Source: Betaproteobacteria bacterium
Lineage (GTDB): Bacteria > Pseudomonadota > Gammaproteobacteria > Burkholderiales > SG8-41
Assembly (NCBI GenBank): GCA_029883965.1
Contig: JAOUIN010000076.1
Coordinates: 1-9,402 of the forward strand
Reading direction: 5' to 3'
DNA: 9,402 bases
Below are positions 5,204 through 9,402 of the stretch, in pieces. Made by a program: the position numbers and the translations under genes. The notes beneath the pieces are model-generated. The model searched no databases and was not told the DNA's origin. It saw only the letters and a list, made by a program, of their open reading frames with translations. Every line of letters starts with the position of its first letter. The stretch's first letter is position 1.

Positions 5204-6709
5204 ATGAGCGGTATAACTCTCACCACGATCAACGCGCGTTTTGTGCACGCTGCGCTCGGCTTGCGTTGTCTGCGTGCCAACATGGGCGAACTGCGTACGG
5301 AAACACGCATCCGCGAGTTCGTGCTTGGCGACCGGCCGGCGGACATTGCCGAGCGGCTGCTGGCGGATGCGCCGAAAATCATTGGTTTCGGGGTGTATAT
5401 CTGGAACACCGAAGAAACTGCGCGCACCATAGCGATATTGAAACGGGTAGCGCCGGAAATCGTGATTGTGATCGGCGGGCCCGAAGTCAGTCATGAAACC
5501 GAAGGCCAGCGCCCGTGCGCGCTGGCCGATTATGTGATTACCGGATGGGGTGATGTCACCTTCCCGCGCCTGTGCGCCGACATCGTTTCCGGTCAAAAGC
5601 CAGAGCAGAAAATCCACGCGGGCGTGCAGCCGCCGCTGAAAGACCTGGTGATGCCGTACGGTGAATATACTGAAGAGGACATCGCGCGGCGTTTCATCTA
5701 TGTCGAGGCTTCGCGCGGCTGCCCGTTCAAATGCGAGTTCTGCCTCTCGGCGCTGGACAAGACCGCGTGGCCTTTCGAAGAAGGGCGTTTTCTCCGTGAG
5801 CTAAAAGGTCTTTATGATCGCGGTGCACGGCATTTCCGTTTCGTCGATCGCACTTTCAATCTGAAGATTGCGGCGAGCCTGGCTATCCTCGAGTTTTTCC
5901 TGGAGCGTCTGTCCGACGACCTGTTCATCCATTTCGAGCTGATCCCCGATCACCTGCCGGAGAAACTCAAGTCGGCGATCGCGCGTTTCCCCGCAGGCCG
6001 GCTGCATTTCGAAGTCGGCATCCAGACCTGGGACACTGCCGTTCAGGCGCGCATTTCGCGCAAACAGGACAATGCCGCCGCTGAGGCGAACCTGCGCTGG
6101 CTGCGCGAAGAGTCGCCGGCACTGATCCACGTCGATCTGATTGCCGGTCTGCCGGGCGAAGATCTCGAGACCTTCGGCCGCGGCTTTGACCGGCTGCACG
6201 CGTTGCGGCCGCACGAAATCCAGGTGGGCATCCTGAAGCGGCTGCGTGGCGCGCCCATAGACCGCCATACCGAGCCGCATGCGATGCGCTACAGTCCCGA
6301 CGCGCCCTATGTTGTGCTCGCCACCGACAAGCTGGATTTTGGTGATGTGCAGCGGATCGTGCGTTTTGCGCGCTACTGGGATCTGGTGGGCAACTCCGGA
6401 CGCTTTCACCGCACGTTGCCACTGTTGCTGGCGGACCAGCCGTTCGCGCGCTTCATGCGTTTCACCGACTGGCTTTATGTGCACACCGGCAAGACGCATG
6501 AATTTGCTCTGGAAAAACTTTGCGGCTACCTGCACCAGTTTCTGACCGGGAACGGCGCGGCTGCCGATGCGGTGGCGGCAGCGGTTGCGGGTGACTACGA
6601 GGCCAGCGGCGCCAAAGGCCGGCTGCCGTTCATGGCAAGCGGTACGCGGCCCGAGCGGAAAGCGGGCTTGCGTGGAAAATTACGTCAGGCGCGGCATGTG
6701 CACGCCTGA
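5204..6709 (+). CDS. B12-binding-type radical SAM protein with DUF4080-like C-terminus
   Basis: A 501-residue radical SAM enzyme. Residues 1-130 form a Rossmann-like B12-binding-type domain (ITLTTINARFVHAALGLRCL, then IIGFGVYIWNTEET, IVIVIGGPEVSHE and DYVITGWGDVTF). I see no DxHxxG motif, so any cobalamin would lack a protein His ligand. The cluster motif is Cys173-x3-Cys177-x2-Cys180 (EASRGCPFKCEFCLSAL), and the SAM core runs to about 370. The C-terminal part (ILKRLRGAPIDRHTE, then NSGRFHRTLPLL) matches the DUF4080-type tail of this group. ATG 5204 is chosen because homologous N-termini begin about here. The frame is open for 96 more codons upstream, but that part is antisense to the 125-aa gene. 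No clear Shine-Dalgarno is present. The product of the reaction is unknown; the family is confident. Confidence 0.92.
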   Translation: MSGITLTTINARFVHAALGLRCLRANMGELRTETRIREFVLGDRPADIAERLLADAPKIIGFGVYIWNTEETARTIAILKRVAPEIVIVIGGPEVSHETEGQRPCALADYVITGWGDVTFPRLCADIVSGQKPEQKIHAGVQPPLKDLVMPYGEYTEEDIARRFIYVEASRGCPFKCEFCLSALDKTAWPFEEGRFLRELKGLYDRGARHFRFVDRTFNLKIAASLAILEFFLERLSDDLFIHFELIPDHLPEKLKSAIARFPAGRLHFEVGIQTWDTAVQARISRKQDNAAAEANLRWLREESPALIHVDLIAGLPGEDLETFGRGFDRLHALRPHEIQVGILKRLRGAPIDRHTEPHAMRYSPDAPYVVLATDKLDFGDVQRIVRFARYWDLVGNSGRFHRTLPLLLADQPFARFMRFTDWLYVHTGKTHEFALEKLCGYLHQFLTGNGAAADAVAAAVAGDYEASGAKGRLPFMASGTRPERKAGLRGKLRQARHVHA

Positions 6710-6729
6710 GCGGATGACGGGGGCGGAAG

Positions 6730-7119
6730 ATGCGAAGATTTGATCCACACGAACATGCCCGCAATGTGCTGGGCGAGAAGCTGCAGTCCTGCAGCGAAAG
6801 ACCGGTGACCGGATTTTTTCGCGACGGCTGCTGCAATACCGGTCCCGAAGACGTTGGAGTGCATACGGTGTGCGTGGTGATGACTGCCGAGTTTCTGGAA
6901 TTCAGCAAGGCGCAGGGCAACGACCTGTCTACGCCGATGCCCGAATTCGGCTTTCCGGGGCTGCAGCCGGGCGACCGCTGGTGCCTGTGCGCGCCGCGTT
7001 GGCGCGAGGCGCTGGATGCGGGTCGGGCTCCGCAGGTGGTGCTGGGCGCAACGCATGAAGCGTCGCTGGAATTTGCGTCGCTGGCGGATTACAAGAAATA
7101 CGCCATTGATCTTTCATAG
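6730..7119 (+). CDS. DUF2237 family protein
   Basis: A 129-residue protein matching DUF2237 over nearly its full length: NVLGEKLQSC (12-21), GFFRDGCCNTGPEDVGVHTVC (28-48), FLEFSKAQGNDLSTPMPEFGFPGLQPGDRWCLC (55-87), WREALDAG (91-98) and VVLGATHEASLE (103-114). Six cysteines (21, 34, 35, 48, 85, 87) lie in the motifs that typify the family, suggesting metal binding or redox chemistry, but no function is established. GGGGGCGGAAG at about 6718-6728 gives a purine-rich ribosome site before ATG 6730. It lies 20 nt after the radical SAM stop, so the two are probably co-transcribed. No signal peptide or membrane segment, so it is cytoplasmic. Confidence 0.93.
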   Translation: MRRFDPHEHARNVLGEKLQSCSERPVTGFFRDGCCNTGPEDVGVHTVCVVMTAEFLEFSKAQGNDLSTPMPEFGFPGLQPGDRWCLCAPRWREALDAGRAPQVVLGATHEASLEFASLADYKKYAIDLS

Positions 7120-7160
7120 GATGCCGGGCGTAATTAATGACCGGCAGTTCAGAACGGATG

Positions 7161-7166
7161 AGGAGG
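7161..7166 (+). promoter_or_regulatory. Strong Shine-Dalgarno of the DUF4870-like gene
   Basis: AGGAGG, 4 nt before ATG 7171. It is the best ribosome site in this five-gene cluster. Confidence 0.75.
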
Positions 7167-7170
7167 AACC

Positions 7171-7584
7171 ATGACCGATTATGACGGCAGGACCCTGACG
7201 CCCTTGCCCTCGGATGACCTGATCACGCTGACGCATATCGTCTACGGACTGCACGCGTTCAGTGCACTGACGGGGCTGACCAGCGCCGCGTTCATCGTTA
7301 CCGCATTCCTGACCGGCTGGCCGTCGATCATTGCGGTCATCATCAATTATGTGAAGCGCGATGCCGTGCGCGGCACTTTCCTGGATACGCATTTTTCGTG
7401 GCAGATCCGCACCTTCTGGTGGGCCGTGGGCTGGTTTGTCGTGGCCTGGCTGATGATTTTCACCGTGATCGGCGCCATCGTCGGCATCCCGGTAATGCTG
7501 CTGGTCGGCATCTGGGTGCTCTACCGCATTATCCGCGGCTGGATCGCGCTGGCCAACCGCAAGGCCATGCCGCCACCGGCGTGA
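7171..7584 (+). CDS. DUF4870-like small inner-membrane protein
   Basis: A 137-residue integral membrane protein. Hydrophobic segments lie at about residues 18-48, 52-62, 83-104 and 105-127. The linker YVKRDAVRGTFLDTHFSWQIRTFWW (60-84) matches the conserved H-x-x-W-Q-I-R-T-F-W motif of DUF4870-like proteins. The C-terminal end VLYRIIRGWIAL (116-127) also fits. The last residues are a short Pro-rich tail. No enzymatic residues are evident and the role is unknown. It starts 51 nt after the DUF2237 stop, and its own stop is 4 nt before the GTG of the hslR gene, so it shares a transcript with hslR and is probably translationally coupled to it. Confidence 0.88.
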   Translation: MTDYDGRTLTPLPSDDLITLTHIVYGLHAFSALTGLTSAAFIVTAFLTGWPSIIAVIINYVKRDAVRGTFLDTHFSWQIRTFWWAVGWFVVAWLMIFTVIGAIVGIPVMLLVGIWVLYRIIRGWIALANRKAMPPPA

Positions 7585-7588
7585 AACC

Positions 7589-7960
7589 GTGGCACGCATC
7601 GACAAATGGCTGTGGGCCGCGCGGTTTTTCAAGACGCGCTCCGCCGCGCAGCAGGCAGTCGAGGGCGGCAAGGTCAAGCTGAACGGTGAGCGCGTCAAGC
7701 CGGCGAAGGACGTGCGCGTCCATGATGAGCTGGCAATCACCATCGGCGCCCATGAATGGGTGGTCAGCGTGCTGCAGTTGTCGGACAAACGGGGCCCGGC
7801 GACCGTGGCGCGCACACTGTATGCTGAGAGCGAGGCCAGCCGTTTGCGGCGCGAAGAGCAGCAGGCATTGCGCAAATTTGCCGCCGATCCGGCGCAGGAG
7901 CGGCACGGTCGGCCGACCAAGCGCGACCGGCGCCAGCTCGAACGCTGGCGCGAAGATTGA
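7589..7960 (+). CDS. hslR: Heat shock protein 15 (Hsp15), S4-domain RNA-binding protein
   Basis: A 123-residue Hsp15. It binds 50S subunits that carry nascent peptide-tRNA after heat-induced abortion of translation, helping recycle them (known for the E. coli protein). The S4 domain spans about residues 2-62: RIDKWLWAARFFKTRSAAQQAV, GGKVKLNGERVKPAKDVRVHDEL. The C-terminus is highly basic (RRQLERWRED) as in the family, and the length is close to E. coli Hsp15 (133). The start is GTG at 7589, only 4 nt after the upstream stop, without a clear Shine-Dalgarno of its own. In E. coli the gene sits beside hslO (Hsp33); here the neighbours are a DUF4870-like gene and a small coiled-coil gene, so the context differs. 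No sigma-32 promoter was recognised. Confidence 0.93.
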   Translation: MARIDKWLWAARFFKTRSAAQQAVEGGKVKLNGERVKPAKDVRVHDELAITIGAHEWVVSVLQLSDKRGPATVARTLYAESEASRLRREEQQALRKFAADPAQERHGRPTKRDRRQLERWRED

Positions 7961-7989
7961 ATCGAACATCCATTGACGGAGAACACGCC

Positions 7990-8286
7990 ATGAGCGAAAA
8001 CGAAAAATCAAAAGAAATCAATCTCGAGGAAGCCGGGCGTCTGATCGACGAACTCGAGCGCGACCTCGCGAAAGTGCGCGGCGGTTCGGCGGATGTGCAG
8101 CGCCTGCGCGACGAGGTGGAGACCTTGCGTAACGTGCTCAAGTCCCCGGTGCGCCGCGACAACTGGGTCACCGAAAGCCTGCACGCGATCCGTCAGCAAC
8201 TGGATGAGACTGTCGACGAGGCGGTGTACGAAGGCATGACCATCAGCCGCTATGTGGCCGAAGTGGCGCGCATACTCGGCCTATAG
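7990..8286 (+). CDS. Small acidic coiled-coil hypothetical protein, 98 aa
   Basis: Not recognised as a named family. The 98-residue product is mostly helical and acidic. Residues 1-9 are charged. A coiled-coil-like stretch covers about 11-50 (EEAGRLIDELERDLAKVRGG, then VQRLRDEVETLRNVLK). A second helical part (DNWVTESLHAIRQQLDETVDEAVYEG) follows, and the end is a hydrophobic helix YVAEVARILGL. ATG 7990 is favoured by GGAG at 7978-7981; the in-frame TTG at 7957 overlaps hslR and has no support. There is no signal peptide or membrane segment. It follows hslR by 29 nt and is the last gene of the plus-strand cluster. High third-position GC supports it being coding. It might be a scaffold or regulator, but nothing in the sequence shows which. 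Confidence 0.75.
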   Translation: MSENEKSKEINLEEAGRLIDELERDLAKVRGGSADVQRLRDEVETLRNVLKSPVRRDNWVTESLHAIRQQLDETVDEAVYEGMTISRYVAEVARILGL

Positions 8287-8330
8287 ATAAAAATATCAAT
8301 AAAAACAACAACTTATAATTAATTCGAAGA
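8287..8330. other. AT-rich spacer between convergent genes
   Basis: This 44-nt gap is about 80% A+T, against roughly 60% G+C around it. It separates the coiled-coil gene from the convergent phosphatase. It has A runs on the plus strand and T runs on the minus strand. I find no GC stem ahead of them, so an intrinsic terminator is not evident. Confidence 0.5.
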
Positions 8331-9402
8331 TCACGCGCGCTGCGGCCCGGGGCGGCGATCCTCAACCACATAATGTCCCTGATCAAACAGTCGTGACTGC
8401 GCGTCGGCGGGGTCGGCCACCGCGCGGAACGTGGTTTCCCAGCGCTGCGGCGTGATTTCGAACCTGGCATAGCCGCGGCGTGCGCCGCTGGCGAATTTCA
8501 CATGCGGGTTCTGCGCCAGCAGGGCGTCAATGCGTGCACGGCTCGGGCCGTAGGACGAGATCGACGTGCCGACGAATTCGCTGGCAACGACCGGTGAACG
8601 TTCGTTGTCGAAATCGAGCTTGAGATCGCCTGCCATCGAGAAATGCACATCGCCGCCGATGACCACCGGATTGCGTATCTTGCGTGCCGCAACGAAGCGC
8701 AGCAGTTTCTCTCGCGCCAGCGGATAACCGTCCCAGCCGTCGGTATATATGATGCGTTCGTCGCCGGTCCCGCGGTAGGCCTGACTCATCAACGTCGATT
8801 GCGCGATGACGTTCCAGCGCGCCGGCGATTCCGCCAGCGCATTCTCCAGCCACTGTTCCTGTGCGCGGCCCAGCAGTGAGCGTCCCGACTGCAGACGTTC
8901 CGGGCACTCGTGGACGTCGACCTGATTGCCGCCGCCACCGCGGCTTTTGCGTGAGCACACGTGGTAGTCGCGGTACTGGCGCATGTCGAGCAGCTGTATG
9001 CGGGCGATATTGCCCATCGTGTGCGTGCCGTAAATCTTCATGTCCGGTCCGCCGCTGTTCAGTCCGGGCGGCAGCGGCATGTGTTCGTAATAGGCCCGGT
9101 AGGCCGCGGCGCGCCGGAGCAGGAAGGCATCGACCGGATCGAGATCCTGGGAACGGTCGTTGGCGTAATCGTTATCGACTTCGTGATCATCCCAGGTGAC
9201 CAGCCACGGAAAGGCCGCGTGTGCCGCCTGCAAATGGGGGTCGAGTTTGTACTGGGCATAGCGGTTGCGGTACTCCGCCAGCGTATAGGGCTCGGTCGTG
9301 TGATGCTCGCGCACCTTGCCGCGGCCCCACGAGCTCTCGTAGATGTAGTCACCCACATGCACCACGAAATCCAGCGCCTGCTGCTCCATGTCGCGGTACG
9401 CG
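8331..9402 (-). CDS. PhoD-like alkaline phosphatase/phosphodiesterase (5' partial)
   Basis: This is the C-terminal ~357 residues of a PhoD-type metallophosphoesterase. Its N-terminus lies beyond 9402; the visible frame is open there and reads AYRDMEQQALDFVVHVGDYIYE, as expected mid-protein, so ATG 9389 is not the start. Metal-site motifs are present: HVGDYIYE (Asp codon 9348-9350), TWDDHEVDND (about 9162-9194) and GGDVHFS (His codon 8643-8645). ARWNVIAQSTLMSQ and FVGTSISSYG are further family blocks. A Gly-rich CSRKSRGGGGNQVDVHEC loop (about 8907-8957) has two cysteines that might pair. PhoD proteins cleave phosphate mono- and diesters, use Ca/Fe, and are usually Tat-exported to the periplasm. 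Any Tat signal would be in the missing part. It converges on the plus-strand cluster across 44 nt. Confidence 0.93.
   Translation of the reverse strand, partial: AYRDMEQQALDFVVHVGDYIYESSWGRGKVREHHTTEPYTLAEYRNRYAQYKLDPHLQAAHAAFPWLVTWDDHEVDNDYANDRSQDLDPVDAFLLRRAAAYRAYYEHMPLPPGLNSGGPDMKIYGTHTMGNIARIQLLDMRQYRDYHVCSRKSRGGGGNQVDVHECPERLQSGRSLLGRAQEQWLENALAESPARWNVIAQSTLMSQAYRGTGDERIIYTDGWDGYPLAREKLLRFVAARKIRNPVVIGGDVHFSMAGDLKLDFDNERSPVVASEFVGTSISSYGPSRARIDALLAQNPHVKFASGARRGYARFEITPQRWETTFRAVADPADAQSRLFDQGHYVVEDRRPGPQRA

Noticed and set aside
5801..6535. Minus-strand open frame inside the radical SAM gene
   Set aside because: It is opposite the conserved SAM core and has no ribosome site or domain motif.
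7114..7986. Long minus-strand open frame across DUF4870 and hslR
   Set aside because: It is Arg/Ser-rich shadow sequence opposite two recognised genes, typical of GC-rich DNA with few antisense stops.
7957..7989. TTG start for the small coiled-coil protein
   Set aside because: It overlaps the end of hslR and lacks a ribosome site; ATG 7990 has GGAG upstream.

Overview
The window is about 60% GC and tightly packed. It looks like a chromosomal segment from a proteobacterium, most likely a beta- or gammaproteobacterium. The evidence is a recognisable Hsp15 (HslR), a DUF2237 protein, Shine-Dalgarno sites of the AGGAGG type, and high GC at third codon positions. I see no tRNA, rRNA, CRISPR array, transposase, integrase or phage gene.

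Layout. (1) 15-1703, minus strand: a TARG1/ALC1-like macro-domain protein, then a tandem-repeat NIPSNAP protein and a VOC/glyoxalase-fold protein. The last two are 30 nt apart and probably form an operon. (2) 1704-1928: a 225-nt divergent spacer. On the minus strand, in frame with the macro domain, it can encode three CxxC pairs that resemble a zinc ribbon. This is the oddest signal in the window. (3) 1929-3656, plus strand: a CocE/NonD-family alpha/beta hydrolase in which the usual acid of the catalytic triad appears to be replaced. It ends at a symmetric hairpin terminator (3678-3709) shared with the convergent operon. (4) 3716-5121, minus strand: a coupled three-gene operon of an unknown 125-aa protein, a Nudix hydrolase with a degenerate Nudix box, and an SGNH/GDSL hydrolase broken by a one-base frameshift at a G run. 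(5) 5204-8286, plus strand: five co-directional genes, namely a B12-binding-type radical SAM protein with a DUF4080-like C-terminus, DUF2237, a DUF4870-like membrane protein, Hsp15, and a small acidic coiled-coil protein. (6) 8331-9402, minus strand: a PhoD-like phosphatase/phosphodiesterase whose N-terminus lies beyond the window.

The genes do not form one obvious pathway. Region 1 looks like small-molecule or xenobiotic metabolism (NIPSNAP and VOC folds next to a CocE-type esterase). Region 4 is a nucleotide or ester hydrolase housekeeping operon. Region 5 is a cluster of conserved genes of mostly unknown function. I do not see a complete defence, secretion or mobile system. The points worth a second look are the candidate zinc ribbon ahead of the macro domain, the frameshifted SGNH gene, the substituted active-site positions in the CocE and Nudix proteins, and the apparently leaderless radical SAM gene.
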